Source: Ruegeria_C sp040830705
GTDB lineage: Bacteria > Pseudomonadota > Alphaproteobacteria > Rhodobacterales > Rhodobacteraceae
Reading direction: 5' to 3'
Assembly (NCBI GenBank): GCA_040830705.1
Contig: JBFOME010000021.1
Span: forward strand, 186,001 to 250,000
DNA: 64,000 nucleotides
Numbering within the stretch: the stretch's first letter is position 1; every line of letters begins with the position of its first letter. A model generated the notes under the pieces. It was not told the DNA's origin. It saw only the letters and a list, made by a program, of their open reading frames with translations, and made no database searches. Positions 1 to 8,869 of the stretch are shown here, in pieces. Both the position numbers and the translations under genes were made by a program.

Positions 1-1350
1 GCGCGCCCTGAGCGGCATCAGAAGGTTTTCGCCCAATGTACCGTCGAACAGATATGGGCGCGAATGGGCATAGCCAACGCGTGCGGCAATCACCGCCTGA
101 TGCAGGTCCTTCACGTTATGCCCAGACAGGATCACGTCACCATGCGACGGCAGTATCTCGCGGGTTAGAAGCTGCGCAAGCGCGCTACGCTCGGCTTGTC
201 GGCTGGACCGGATCGCAACCCGCGCGCCGGGCGGAATGGTCATGTTGATATCTTCGAGGACCGTGTTGCCATCCCGGTCCCGCACCGTGACGTTGCGCAA
301 TTCGACGGCGCCGTCCAGATGCGGAATTTCACTTGGCTCACCATCAAACAAATCAGAGGAAATCATGTCCCGCGGCGCAAAGCGCTCGGTCACGATTTCC
401 CAGCGCAGAGACATGTCCTGTACCTGATTATAGTAGGTTAACAGTTCTTTCCACGGGCTCGACAGATCCTTGTAGGCGGCAAGGGCGGCGACCAGGGCGC
501 CGACCGTAATCTCACCCTTGATCGCCAGATATCCGCCCGCCGAATAGAAGAAGAACGGGGTCATCTGGGTGATCAGATTGTTCAGGAACTTCATGAAGAA
601 TTTCTTCTGATAGATCCTGAAGCGGATATCGAACAGTTTGCCCAGCCGGCGGGTGAAGATCGCGAGGCGATAACGCCAGCCGCCATTGGCGCGCAGGTCC
701 GAGATACCGGCGGCACTTTCTCCGATTTCCGAGGACAGACGGCGGATTTGCTTGATGCGATCCTTGTTCAGCAGGTTGATCTGGCGCTGCAGCATCGGGA
801 TCAGCCAGGCCTGCAGGGGGATCAAGGCAATCGAGGCCAGCCCGAACCAGACGCTTTGCATGAACAGGAAGGTCACGATGGTCAACATCTGGCCCAGTTG
901 GAACACAGGCTGCGCCACTGCGTCGCCCATCAACCCGCCCATCGGTTCCGCCTCGGACGTGATCATCGAGACCAGTTCACCCTGACTGGTGGTGGCGAAA
1001 TAGGGGCGCGGAAAGCGCATCATACGGCTGATCAACTGATAGCGCAGGCGCCTCAGCATCCGTTCCGACAACACGCCCTTCTTCGTGTTGATGCGCATCT
1101 TCATAAACCCGCTGGCGATCACCGTAGCCAGAAACGCGAAACAGAGCACAAGCAGGTACTGCACCTGCGTCAGATCAAAGCCCCAAAGGGTGATCACATC
1201 GGTTGTCGCGCCGATTGCGTCATTGATTATGCGTTTGGGCAATTCCAGCGAGGCGTAGAGGAACGGGAACGAGATCACCGTCAGCAGCAGCAAGTAAAGC
1301 TGTTGCCGTTTTGAATGCTTCCAGATGAATGAAAACAGTGTGGGTTCCAT
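1..1350 (-). CDS. ABC exporter, TM domain plus degenerate NBD (partial)
   Basis: This is the N-terminal 450 residues of an ABC-type exporter whose C-terminus runs off the left edge. It starts at the ATG complementary to 1350-1348 (MEPTLFSFIW). Residues 1 to about 340 form a six-helix ABC transmembrane domain with segments such as LYLLLLTVISFPFLYA. A nucleotide-binding domain begins near residue 345. The Walker A position, expected as GxxGxGKS, reads IRSSRQAERSAL near residues 378-391, so the glycines and the lysine are missing. The Q-loop position reads VGYAHS instead of VGYVPQ. Such degenerate NBDs are normally paired with a competent second NBD, which may lie beyond the window. It is transcribed divergently from ilvD across about 190 bp. 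The substrate is unknown. The exporter fold is certain; the dead NBD is read directly from the codons. Confidence 0.85.
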   Translation of the reverse strand, partial: MEPTLFSFIWKHSKRQQLYLLLLTVISFPFLYASLELPKRIINDAIGATTDVITLWGFDLTQVQYLLVLCFAFLATVIASGFMKMRINTKKGVLSERMLRRLRYQLISRMMRFPRPYFATTSQGELVSMITSEAEPMGGLMGDAVAQPVFQLGQMLTIVTFLFMQSVWFGLASIALIPLQAWLIPMLQRQINLLNKDRIKQIRRLSSEIGESAAGISDLRANGGWRYRLAIFTRRLGKLFDIRFRIYQKKFFMKFLNNLITQMTPFFFYSAGGYLAIKGEITVGALVAALAAYKDLSSPWKELLTYYNQVQDMSLRWEIVTERFAPRDMISSDLFDGEPSEIPHLDGAVELRNVTVRDRDGNTVLEDINMTIPPGARVAIRSSRQAERSALAQLLTREILPSHGDVILSGHNVKDLHQAVIAARVGYAHSRPYLFDGTLGENLLMPLRAR

Positions 1351-1539
1351 CACCCGTCCCTCGTTTCAGGTAAAATGTTCCACGGCTCGGCGCGGAAGTT
1401 CCACTGTCACCGGATTGACGGACGGTAAGCACTGGCCAAGTGGATTACAAGACGCCGAGATCGAAGGATTTCCATTACACTTGTGTCCCCTTCACCGGGG
1501 GGCTATTGCCATCTGAACCATTCTTCCGGGAGTCCAGCC

Positions 1540-3273
1540 ATGCTCAAGCGCAAGTTCGACAAGACCAAATTGCCCAGCCGCCATGTGACCGAGGGGCCAG
1601 AGCGCGCGCCGCACCGGTCATACCTCTATGCAATGGGCATCAGCGAGGACGAGATTCATCAGCCTCTGGTCGGCGTCGCCACATGCTGGAACGAGGCCGC
1701 GCCCTGCAACATCGCACTGAGCCGCCAAGCGCAGGCGGTAAAGTTGGGCGTGAAAGCCGCAAGCGGCACCCCGCGCGAATTCACCACCATCACCGTCACA
1801 GATGGCATTGCCATGGGCCATGAGGGCATGCGCAGTTCGCTGGCCTCTCGCGAGGCGATTGCTGACACGGTCGAGCTGACCATGCGGGGCCACTGCTATG
1901 ACGCCATTGTTGGTCTGGCAGGATGCGACAAGTCGCTGCCGGGGATGATGATGGCGATGATCCGGCTGAACGTCCCGTCGGTCTTCATCTATGGCGGTTC
2001 GATCCTGCCGGGTCGGCTGGAAGGCAAGGACGTGACCGTTCAGGATGTGTTCGAAGCCGTTGGCCAGCATCAGGCGGGCAACATGACCACTTGTGAGCTG
2101 GAGAAGCTGGAACAGGTTGCCTGCCCCAGCGCCGGGGCCTGCGGCGGTCAATTCACCGCCAATACCATGGCATGTGTGTCCGAGGCCATTGGCCTTGCGC
2201 TGTTCAACTCGTCCGGTGCCCCTGCGCCCTATGAGAGCCGCGATCAATATGCCGAAGCCTCGGGCGAGGCGGTTATGAACCTGATCGAGAAGAACATTCG
2301 CGCTCGCGATATCGTGACACTGAAATCGCTGGAAAACGCGGCACGCATCGTGGCGTGCACGGGCGGATCGACCAACGCGGGTTTGCACCTGCCCGCCATG
2401 GCGCACGAGGCCGGGCTCGATTTCTATCTGGAAGATGTCTGCGATATCTTCCGCGACACGCCCTACTTCGTCGATCTCAAACCAGGTGGCCAGTATGTGG
2501 CCAAGGACCTCTATGAGGCGGGCGGCGTGCCGGCAGTGATGAAGGAACTTAGCAAAGCAGGCCTGCTGCACGAGGATTGCATGACCGCCTCGGGTTATTC
2601 AGTGGGCGAAGAGCTTGAAAAAGTGGATCGCGCCGCAGATGGCCGTGTCATTCACCCGGTCGAAACCCCGCTTTCGACCACTGGCGGCGTTGTCGGTCTC
2701 AAGGGCAATTTGGCCCCGGAAGGCGCCATCGTGAAGATCGCGGGAATGAGCGAGGAGCAACTGACCTTTACCGGTCCCGCGCGCGTATTCGAGTGCGAAC
2801 AGGACGCTTTCGAAGCCGTCCAAAAGCGCGAATATGAAGAAGGCGACGTGTTTGTCATCCGCAACGAAGGCCCGGCGGGTGGCCCCGGCATGCGTGAAAT
2901 GCTGGCGACCACGGCGGCACTCAGCGGTCAGGGCATGGGCAAGAAGGTCGCGCTGATCACTGATGGCCGCTTCTCTGGCGCCACGCGCGGCTTCTGCGTT
3001 GGCCATGTCGGCCCTGAGGCAGCGCATTGCGGTCCCATCGCGTTGCTCAAGAACGGCGACATGATCACGCTGAACGCTATCGAAGGCACCATCGACGTTG
3101 ATCTGTCCTGGGAAGAACTGGAAGAGCGCAAAGAGACCTGGAAAGGCCCGCGCGAGACAATTTATGCCTCGGGCGCGCTCTGGAAATACGCGCAGCTGGT
3201 CGACAAGACCTATAAGGGCGCGGTGACCCATCCCGGCGGCAAGGCGGAAAAGCATGAATATATGGACCTCTAA
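1540..3273 (+). CDS. ilvD: Dihydroxy-acid dehydratase
   Basis: IlvD dehydrates 2,3-dihydroxy-isovalerate and 2,3-dihydroxy-3-methylvalerate in valine, leucine and isoleucine synthesis, using an Fe-S cluster in the cytoplasm. The 577-residue product shows the family signatures: GLAGCDKSLPGMMMAM (cluster Cys), CPSAGACGGQFTANTM (second signature with Cys), CTGGSTNAGLHLPA, and the C-terminal TDGRFSGATRGFCVGHVGPEA block split across two conserved loops. I chose the ATG at 1540 because GGGAG lies about 8 bases upstream; an in-frame ATG at 1483 would add 19 unconserved residues. The 3' end overlaps the next gene by 20 bp, which suggests co-transcription. Confidence 0.97.
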   Translation: MLKRKFDKTKLPSRHVTEGPERAPHRSYLYAMGISEDEIHQPLVGVATCWNEAAPCNIALSRQAQAVKLGVKAASGTPREFTTITVTDGIAMGHEGMRSSLASREAIADTVELTMRGHCYDAIVGLAGCDKSLPGMMMAMIRLNVPSVFIYGGSILPGRLEGKDVTVQDVFEAVGQHQAGNMTTCELEKLEQVACPSAGACGGQFTANTMACVSEAIGLALFNSSGAPAPYESRDQYAEASGEAVMNLIEKNIRARDIVTLKSLENAARIVACTGGSTNAGLHLPAMAHEAGLDFYLEDVCDIFRDTPYFVDLKPGGQYVAKDLYEAGGVPAVMKELSKAGLLHEDCMTASGYSVGEELEKVDRAADGRVIHPVETPLSTTGGVVGLKGNLAPEGAIVKIAGMSEEQLTFTGPARVFECEQDAFEAVQKREYEEGDVFVIRNEGPAGGPGMREMLATTAALSGQGMGKKVALITDGRFSGATRGFCVGHVGPEAAHCGPIALLKNGDMITLNAIEGTIDVDLSWEELEERKETWKGPRETIYASGALWKYAQLVDKTYKGAVTHPGGKAEKHEYMDL

Positions 3274-3847
3274 GGTCCGTGTATTTGCGCTGACCCTGGC
3301 GCTACTTGCTGGTTGCGATGAGCTTGCAGCACCGCAACAAGGTCAGGCATTGCCCCGATCGATCGCATTGGCGGGCGGGGATATCGTGCTGCGCGCGCCC
3401 CGCGGCTATTGCGTCGAACAGCGCTCCGTTCGAAACGGCAAGAACAACAGCTTCGCCCTGCTGGCACGCTGCGAAGCGCTGGGCGCCAGCAGGGCCTCTG
3501 CCACTCAGGGCTTCGCGCTGATCACGGTCACGACAGAGGCTCGTGCAGAAGCAGTTCAGCCGGACGCCGAAACCATCGCACGGTCCGCCGCCCCGGCAAA
3601 ACCCGGGGCCAATCGCAGCGAAGGCGATCTCTCGCTTGTGCGGTTCGACGATACCGTCCACCAGGTGCGCGGCGCGAGCCCGCAGGTCTGGCGCACCGCG
3701 TTTGTAGCGAATGGAAATGTGGTCGCACTGGCACTTTACGCCGAAGATGGCAGCCCGATGCTGGGAGATCGCGGCGCGCGTCTGCTGTCTGAGCTGGCCC
3801 GGCGCACGCGCGCTGCCAGTGCTCAGGTCACGCCGGGTCATGGGTGA
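3254..3847 (+). CDS. Putative lipoprotein of unknown function
   Basis: This 197-residue protein starts inside the last codons of ilvD. Its N-terminus (MNIWTSKVRVFALTLALLAGC) has a basic start, a hydrophobic core and the lipobox LAGC, so Cys21 would be lipidated and the protein anchored in the periplasm. The rest is soluble, alanine-rich and carries no motif I recognise. The 20-bp overlap with ilvD suggests translational coupling, but the functions need not be related. The reading frame keeps host-like codon use throughout, which supports a real gene. Confidence 0.7.
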   Translation: MNIWTSKVRVFALTLALLAGCDELAAPQQGQALPRSIALAGGDIVLRAPRGYCVEQRSVRNGKNNSFALLARCEALGASRASATQGFALITVTTEARAEAVQPDAETIARSAAPAKPGANRSEGDLSLVRFDDTVHQVRGASPQVWRTAFVANGNVVALALYAEDGSPMLGDRGARLLSELARRTRAASAQVTPGHG

Positions 3848-3956
3848 TCATCCCTCACACCCACAAAAAATATACCTCCGGAGCGTTATTGGGTTTATCT
3901 GATCAAGATCCTTTAGGTACACAAGGGAACAACATGTCATCAACGGCAGACAGAAG

Positions 3957-4718
3957 ATGAGCAGGGTTCTGGATCGGATGTTCCACAATCGCGCTATGCG
4001 ACGTTGGCGGCTGGCGGCGCAGAAATCGGATGATCTCGACCTGCCTGCGTTACGCCAGCAGCGCAATCAGGCGCGCGAGTTGCGCACCCATCTCGACCAG
4101 TTGATCCACGCGGCTGACGGGCGGCTTGCATTGCCAGCAATCGGGTCCTCGTTTTTTCACAAACCGCATGGCACCGATTGGTCCTGGCGGCCCGAATTGT
4201 GGCGCGGCCCCCTTCCCATGCTCGGAATTGCTTCGGCCCCGAACCGGTCTTCGCTGGGGGGTGAGTTGACCCTGTTTCACGATTGCAGTCAGTCTGAGCT
4301 TACCCTCCGGCAATGCCGCAACTTGCGCGAAGAGGATCTGGCCCCCTACGGGCTGCGTATGGATGTGCTTCGGTTCGAAGGCTCGTTCCTGTCGCTTGTT
4401 GTTGATTTCCCGAGCGAGGCCGCCGAAGGACTATCCCGCGGGCACCTGATACGGGTCGATACCGAGATCACCTCGGAAAAACCCATCGAAATCTTTGCTC
4501 GTCTGAACATCCGCCATGGCCCGAACACAGAACAGATCGTCCGCGAACTGCCGCTCGGAGAAGAGGATGTGATGGTGGAGTTCGACCTTGCCTATTCCCG
4601 CCTGAATGAAAAACGCATCGAAAAGATCTGGCTCGACCTGATCTTTGAGGCGCCTGACCTAAATCAGGTTGTCATTCGCGATCTGACCCTGTGCCGGGTC
4701 CGCCGCGCCGCATTGTAA
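3957..4718 (+). CDS. Conserved hypothetical protein (DUF6478-like)
   Basis: This is a soluble 253-residue protein without signal peptide or membrane helix. The N-terminal 50 residues are rich in Arg and Gln and probably helical (LRQQRNQARELRTHLDQL). A segment of Trp and Pro residues follows (FFHKPHGTDWSWRPELWRGPLP), then a beta-rich C-terminal half that could be a lectin- or jelly-roll-like sandwich. It resembles proteins annotated DUF6478 in Rhodobacterales, recalled from memory. It is followed 9 bp later by another small conserved gene, so the two are likely an operon. The function is unknown. Confidence 0.7.
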   Translation: MSRVLDRMFHNRAMRRWRLAAQKSDDLDLPALRQQRNQARELRTHLDQLIHAADGRLALPAIGSSFFHKPHGTDWSWRPELWRGPLPMLGIASAPNRSSLGGELTLFHDCSQSELTLRQCRNLREEDLAPYGLRMDVLRFEGSFLSLVVDFPSEAAEGLSRGHLIRVDTEITSEKPIEIFARLNIRHGPNTEQIVRELPLGEEDVMVEFDLAYSRLNEKRIEKIWLDLIFEAPDLNQVVIRDLTLCRVRRAAL

Positions 4719-4727
4719 GGGGGCCGC

Positions 4728-5099
4728 ATGAACGAGCTGACACTCACCAAAATCCGGCTGCGCAACGGCGTCTGGGAAGGGCGCCTGACTGGCGCAACGG
4801 CGGGAAAACGCCCTGAAATCACCGTGACCCACGACGATGAGCCGGTCGAAACGGTCGAACTGGCCGAAATTGATGGTGGTGACTGGGATTTACGGATCAC
4901 CATACCAATGCTGGCGATTGCTGACGGGATTCATACCTTTTTGATCGCAGACCGCGAAACGAGCCGCAAACTTGGCGATTTCGCGCTCGTCGCGGGTGAG
5001 GCGGCGTCGGACACGCTGAACGCCGAGGTCAGTCTGTTGCGCGCCGAATTGGACTTGCTGAAGCGCGCCTTCCGTCGCCATTGCATCGAGACCCAATAG
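4728..5099 (+). CDS. Hypothetical protein, 123 aa, paired with upstream gene
   Basis: A 123-residue acidic soluble protein starting at ATG after GGGGG (spacing about 6). The first 85 residues look like a small beta domain (alternating hydrophobic strands such as PEITVTHDDEPVETVELAEI); the last 30 form an amphipathic helix or short coiled coil (LNAEVSLLRAELDLLKRAFRR). It lies 9 bp after the preceding gene on the same strand. No family is recognised. The helical tail suggests oligomerisation or binding to a partner, possibly the upstream product; that is inference. Confidence 0.6.
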   Translation: MNELTLTKIRLRNGVWEGRLTGATAGKRPEITVTHDDEPVETVELAEIDGGDWDLRITIPMLAIADGIHTFLIADRETSRKLGDFALVAGEAASDTLNAEVSLLRAELDLLKRAFRRHCIETQ

Positions 5100-5261
5100 C
5101 GCCTGAGACAATACCAGAGTAGAGGGCAACCAAAGCCTACCCTACCCATGGTATCAGGCTGGGGCCGCACCACCGTTTCAGTCCGAAGTCACCTGCGAAA
5201 CGAACCTGCAAGGTCCAAATTGGCCAACGGCCTCAACACCGACTGGCGCCGCAAGGGCCAG

Positions 5262-5756
5262 TTAGCTTCCCATCTCCAGCGCCCACCATATCTTGCCGTT
5301 GCTTTCCTGAAACCACGAAAACCCCATGTTACGGGCCTGCGGATCCATGATGACCGAACGGGTACCGGGCTGTTCCATCCAGGCCGACAGGGTTTCCAAC
5401 TCGGTCTCGTAGGATTCCGAAATTGCTTCGCCGAGAAACTGGCCATAGTACCCGGCGCGCTGCGCGCGATCCAACGGCGATGATCCGTCCGACCCGAAAT
5501 GCCAGGGCCGGTTCTGCACCGACATGTCGCGAGAGTGGGTCGCAGCAGCCGCGTTCAGTTGCGAGTTTAGTTGAACATTGGCAAGCCCTGCCGCCGAACG
5601 CAGGGAATTGACCGAGTCCAGCATTCGGAATTGGACCTTTGATGCGTCACCCCTGATTCGGTACACCTTGCCGGAACTGCTGTTTTCATACGAAGGCGTG
5701 CAGGCGGCCAGAGCCCCAAACACCAACCCGACAAGCAAAACTAGACGCAACATCAT
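5262..5756 (-). CDS. CAP/SCP-domain lipoprotein
   Basis: This protein of about 165 residues has a CAP (SCP/PR-1) domain. It begins MMLRLVLLVGLVFGALAAC, a lipoprotein signal with lipobox LAAC, so it is probably membrane-tethered in the periplasm. The CAP core is recognisable from LDSVNSLRSAAGLANVQLN, an AAATHSRDMSVQNRPWHFG segment with the expected His, GEAISESYETELETLSAWM and the final MGFSWFQESNGKIWWALEMG. Start chosen at the tandem ATG (5756/5753) because AAGG precedes it; a longer upstream ATG reading lacks support. The neighbouring genes give no functional clue. Bacterial CAP proteins have few defined activities. Confidence 0.85.
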   Translation of the reverse strand: MMLRLVLLVGLVFGALAACTPSYENSSSGKVYRIRGDASKVQFRMLDSVNSLRSAAGLANVQLNSQLNAAAATHSRDMSVQNRPWHFGSDGSSPLDRAQRAGYYGQFLGEAISESYETELETLSAWMEQPGTRSVIMDPQARNMGFSWFQESNGKIWWALEMGS

Positions 5757-5921
5757 GTCACCTTGAGCCGTTTCTTTACCGGCAGATACAGCGCAAGGCG
5801 CGAAGGTGCAAATGCGCTTGTGCAACACGCCGCCCAAGAGGTGCGGTTTGATTTGCGACTGAGGCTTTCCGGCAATATCATAGCGAACGAGTTCTTTTAG
5901 TCCGAATTGAGGTGCAAAGCT

Positions 5922-6521
5922 ATGATGAGGAAGTGCATTCCAACGCAGACCCGGCGCGGCTTTATTGTCGGTGCCGCATCGGTTCTCGCCTCGCCCGCAT
6001 TGGCGCAGTATATCCCCGGCGACCCGCTGCGCCCTGCTCCAGAGGCTGAACCACCGGTTGATCGCAACATTTCAAGCTTTCGCGCGCTTCGGTGGCAGCC
6101 CTATTTCTCGAACACCAGGAACGGAGCGATTCTGGTGGATACACAGTCGCGTGCGCTGCACTACTGGTCCGACGATCAAGCCACCTACAAGCTATATCCG
6201 TCGTCTGTACCACTGACCGAGGACATGACCCGGCGCGGGCGCACAAGCGTGATCCGCAAAGTCGAGGGGCCCACTTGGTCGCCGACACCATCGATGAAGA
6301 AACGCAACCCGGAATGGCCCGATTTCATTCCGGCGGGACCGGACAATCCACTCGGCACCCACGCGCTTTATCTTGGTTGGAAATACTATCGTATCCATGG
6401 AACCCACGACACACGCAAGATCGGGCGCAAGTCATCCAATGGGTGTATCGGGCTTTATAACGAGCACATCGCCGAGCTTTTCTCGATGACGAAAGTGGGC
6501 ACGCAAGTGTTGCTAATTTGA
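5922..6521 (+). CDS. L,D-transpeptidase (YkuD family)
   Basis: This 199-residue periplasmic enzyme has an L,D-transpeptidase catalytic domain, which forms 3-3 peptidoglycan crosslinks or attaches proteins to the wall. Its N-terminus contains TRRGFIVGAASVLASPALA, a twin-arginine-like signal. The active-site block reads HGTHDTRKIGRKSSNGCIGL: the His and the SxGC cysteine nucleophile are present. Start is placed at the ATG at 5922 because GAGGTG lies 7 bases upstream; the TTG at 5907 overlaps that site. It stands alone between a convergent CAP-domain gene and a small secreted-protein gene. Confidence 0.93.
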   Translation: MMRKCIPTQTRRGFIVGAASVLASPALAQYIPGDPLRPAPEAEPPVDRNISSFRALRWQPYFSNTRNGAILVDTQSRALHYWSDDQATYKLYPSSVPLTEDMTRRGRTSVIRKVEGPTWSPTPSMKKRNPEWPDFIPAGPDNPLGTHALYLGWKYYRIHGTHDTRKIGRKSSNGCIGLYNEHIAELFSMTKVGTQVLLI

Positions 6522-6659
6522 CGACATATGGCCGCTCAAAGGTGGATAATGGGCAACAACCATTTGCAATCCAAGGCTATAGTTGCTTAGAAAAACCCAC
6601 GAGGTAAGTCTTGGTTGCGTGGTTCGAAATATCGAATCGCGCGAATTCTGGAGGTTAAT

Positions 6660-6842
6660 ATGAAGAAACTCGTTCTCGCCGCTGCATTCACTGCTGCAGC
6701 TTCGACCGCATTCGCCGGTAACCTGGAAGAGCCCGTTGTCGAGCCGCCGGTCATCGTTGAAGAGACCCAAGGTTCGTCGGGTGGCATCTGGCTGCCGCTG
6801 ATCCTGCTGGTCATCGCGGGCGCGGCCATCGCAGCTAGCTAA
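6660..6842 (+). CDS. Small signal-peptide protein with C-terminal TM helix
   Basis: A 60-residue protein with a textbook signal peptide (MKKLVLAAAFTAAASTAFA), a short acidic Pro/Val linker (EEPVVEPPVIVEE) and a C-terminal hydrophobic helix (IWLPLILLVIAGAAIAAS). It starts at ATG 6660 after a perfect GGAGG. It is monocistronic and ends in a strong intrinsic terminator, the pattern of an independently and perhaps highly expressed small envelope protein. I have seen similar small proteins in Rhodobacterales but know of no function. Confidence 0.8.
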   Translation: MKKLVLAAAFTAAASTAFAGNLEEPVVEPPVIVEETQGSSGGIWLPLILLVIAGAAIAAS

Positions 6843-6861
6843 GCTGTCGATAAGAAACTTG

Positions 6862-6899
6862 AAAAAGGCGGTGGCGTTTGCCCCGCCTTTTTCTTTTTG
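6862..6899 (+). terminator. Intrinsic terminator of the 60-aa protein gene
   Basis: A 10-bp perfect stem (AAAAAGGCGG / CCGCCTTTTT) with an 11-base loop is followed by CTTTTTG. The stem carries an A tract on its left arm and T run on its right, so it could also stop transcripts arriving from the other direction, although hemH on the minus strand starts far away and ends at 6905. Confidence 0.85.
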
Positions 6900-6904
6900 T
6901 AGGT

Positions 6905-7966
6905 CTAATCTAGCCAACCCTTTAGATTGTCCTCGACCACTTTCGACAAGGCGGCGATGTGAGCGTCGTTGTCGTTGAGGCAGGGAATATAGGTGAATTC
7001 CTCACCACCCGCCTCTTCAAAGCTTTCCTTGATCTCTTCGTTGACCTCTTCAAGCGTCTCGATGCAGTCGGCTGAAAAGGCTGGCGCGCAGACGGCAATG
7101 TTCTTCTTGCCCTGCCGCGCAAGGTCGGCGACGTGATCCACGGTATAGGGTTTCAGCCACTCTTCAGGCCCGAATCGCGACTGGAAGGTCGAAACGATCT
7201 CCGTATCGTTCCATCCCAGACGTTCCTTGAGCAAACGCGTGGTTTTCACGCATTGGCAGTGATAGGGGTCGCCCTGCTGCAGATAACGCTCAGGCATTCC
7301 GTGGTATGAGCACACGAGTATGTCGGGCCGGTTGTCGAGCTTGGAATAGGCCGTCTCGATCGACTGGGCCAGCGCGTCGATATAGTCGGGTTCATCAAAA
7401 TACGCCGGCACCGTGCGACTTGAGGGCTGCCATGTCTCATCCATCAGCGCCCGGAAGAACTGATCGTTGGCTGTGGCGGATGTGGCGCCCGCATAATGCG
7501 GATAAAGCGGAAAAAACAGGATACGATCACATCCCGCCTCAACCATCTCATGCACTTTCGATCTGGTGGACGGGTTGCCATAGCGCATGCAGAAATCGAC
7601 CTTTACCTGATCGCCATAGCGGGCATGCAGCGCCTCTGCCATGGCGGCGGTCTGGTTCTTGGTGATGGTCATCAGCGGGCTTTCGCTGCGATCATGGTTC
7701 CAGATCGACTTGTAAGCCGCGCCGGACGAGAACGGGCGTTTGGTCAGGATGATCAGCTGTAGCAGGGGTTGCCACTTCCACGCCGGGTAGTCGATCACCC
7801 GCCTGTCCGACAGGAATTCGTTCAAGTAGCGCCGCATCGGCCAGTAGGTGTAGTTGTCGGGTGTGCCCAGATTGGCCAACAACACGCCCACCTTACCCAT
7901 GCGGATCGGTGGATGATCTGCCTCAGCGTGCTGCGGACGGGTTGCGGGCTGGGAAGCGTCTAACAT
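6905..7966 (-). CDS. hemH: Ferrochelatase
   Basis: HemH inserts Fe2+ into protoporphyrin IX, the last step of protoheme synthesis. The 353-residue product has the expected family blocks: VGVLLANLGTPDN near the start, YLNEFLSDRRVIDYP, FCMRYGNPS, and the active-site region CSYHGMPERYLQQGDPYHCQC with the invariant His. AFSADCIETLEE near the C-terminus carries the conserved Glu. I place the start at ATG 7966 (MLDASQ), with AGGA about 8 bases upstream; a further upstream ATG at 8026 would give a 20-residue extension overlapping the next gene. It lies just downstream of the methyltransferase gene on the same strand. Confidence 0.96.
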   Translation of the reverse strand: MLDASQPATRPQHAEADHPPIRMGKVGVLLANLGTPDNYTYWPMRRYLNEFLSDRRVIDYPAWKWQPLLQLIILTKRPFSSGAAYKSIWNHDRSESPLMTITKNQTAAMAEALHARYGDQVKVDFCMRYGNPSTRSKVHEMVEAGCDRILFFPLYPHYAGATSATANDQFFRALMDETWQPSSRTVPAYFDEPDYIDALAQSIETAYSKLDNRPDILVCSYHGMPERYLQQGDPYHCQCVKTTRLLKERLGWNDTEIVSTFQSRFGPEEWLKPYTVDHVADLARQGKKNIAVCAPAFSADCIETLEEVNEEIKESFEEAGGEEFTYIPCLNDNDAHIAALSKVVEDNLKGWLD

Positions 7967-8022
7967 GTGTGGCGTCCTGACTGGAAAGCGTTTTGACTCA
8001 GATAAATGGAAAGCGGCTGGCG

Positions 8023-8853
8023 TCAATCGGGCAGTTTTGTCTCACCCGTGCCCAGAGCATCGGCCAGACGCGCAGTGGCTGAGCCGGGCCGTAGTGGTTT
8101 CGGCTGGCTGTCATCGGGGGCCCAGCCGGTCAGGCACATCATCTCGAACGTGGCGGGCAGCCGGCCGTCTGGTTGCCCGAAATGCTCGGAATAGAGGCTA
8201 TTTGCGCGTCTAAAAACCCCTTGCCGCGTAAGGTGCCTGTCGCGGGCGGTTAGGATATTGGTCTCTCCCATCGCCCGCAGGTCTCGCATCAGATGGTTCA
8301 GATCGCGATAAGCTGCGGTAAGGCGAAAGCTGTCCGCAACCGGCAAGGCAAGACCTGCACGTTGCAGCAATGCACCTAGATCGCGGATCTCTGCCATCGG
8401 CGCCACGCGTGGACTCAGACCGCCCCGCTCCACCGTCTCGGCCTGCGCCAGCGCAGTGCGCAGCTCGTGCAGTGTCTCTCCGCCCAGGCTGACGCACAGG
8501 AACAAGCCGTCGGCCTGCAGCGCGCGTCGGCACTGGATGATCTGACCCACAGGATCATTGGCCTGATGCAGACACATGGCATGGATCACGAGATCAGCCG
8601 CCGACACAGGCAGGTCCAGAAGGTCGGCATCCCTGACAATCCGCGCATCGGGGAACGCAACCTGCCATTTCTCGGGAAACGGCGCGACAATGGCGATCTG
8701 CGTAAACGATCTCTTAACCAGTGCCAGGCGATCCTGCACCTCGGTCAGCGCCGCGTCGTGCAGGAACAGCGCATCCGCGCGCACCCGATTTCGGCGCAGA
8801 CGCAACGCAGGTCGGTCGAAGAGCACAGGTTGATCGGAAGGTGGCAGTCTCAT
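8023..8853 (-). CDS. BioC/NDUFAF5-like methyltransferase-fold protein
   Basis: A 276-residue protein of the class I methyltransferase fold, closest to the alphaproteobacterial homologues of the mitochondrial complex I assembly factor NDUFAF5. Recognisable blocks are LFDRPALRLRRNR at the start, DLVIHAMCLHQANDPVGQI (motif II/post-II), CRRALQADGLFLCVSLGGETLHELR (motif III region) and PRVAPMAEIRDLGALLQRAG. The usual glycine-rich SAM loop (motif I) is not evident: that position reads IAIVAPFPEKW. Start set at M (MRLPPS, 8853); an alternative ATG lies at 8871. It is divergent from comF, with only 16 bp between the starts, and upstream of hemH. Confidence 0.8.
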   Translation of the reverse strand: MRLPPSDQPVLFDRPALRLRRNRVRADALFLHDAALTEVQDRLALVKRSFTQIAIVAPFPEKWQVAFPDARIVRDADLLDLPVSAADLVIHAMCLHQANDPVGQIIQCRRALQADGLFLCVSLGGETLHELRTALAQAETVERGGLSPRVAPMAEIRDLGALLQRAGLALPVADSFRLTAAYRDLNHLMRDLRAMGETNILTARDRHLTRQGVFRRANSLYSEHFGQPDGRLPATFEMMCLTGWAPDDSQPKPLRPGSATARLADALGTGETKLPD

Positions 8854-8869
8854 GCTGGGCAGATAACCC

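Noticed and set aside
1618..2571. A 317-codon frame antisense to ilvD
   Set aside because: Complement of a conserved gene; composition typical of antisense shadows.
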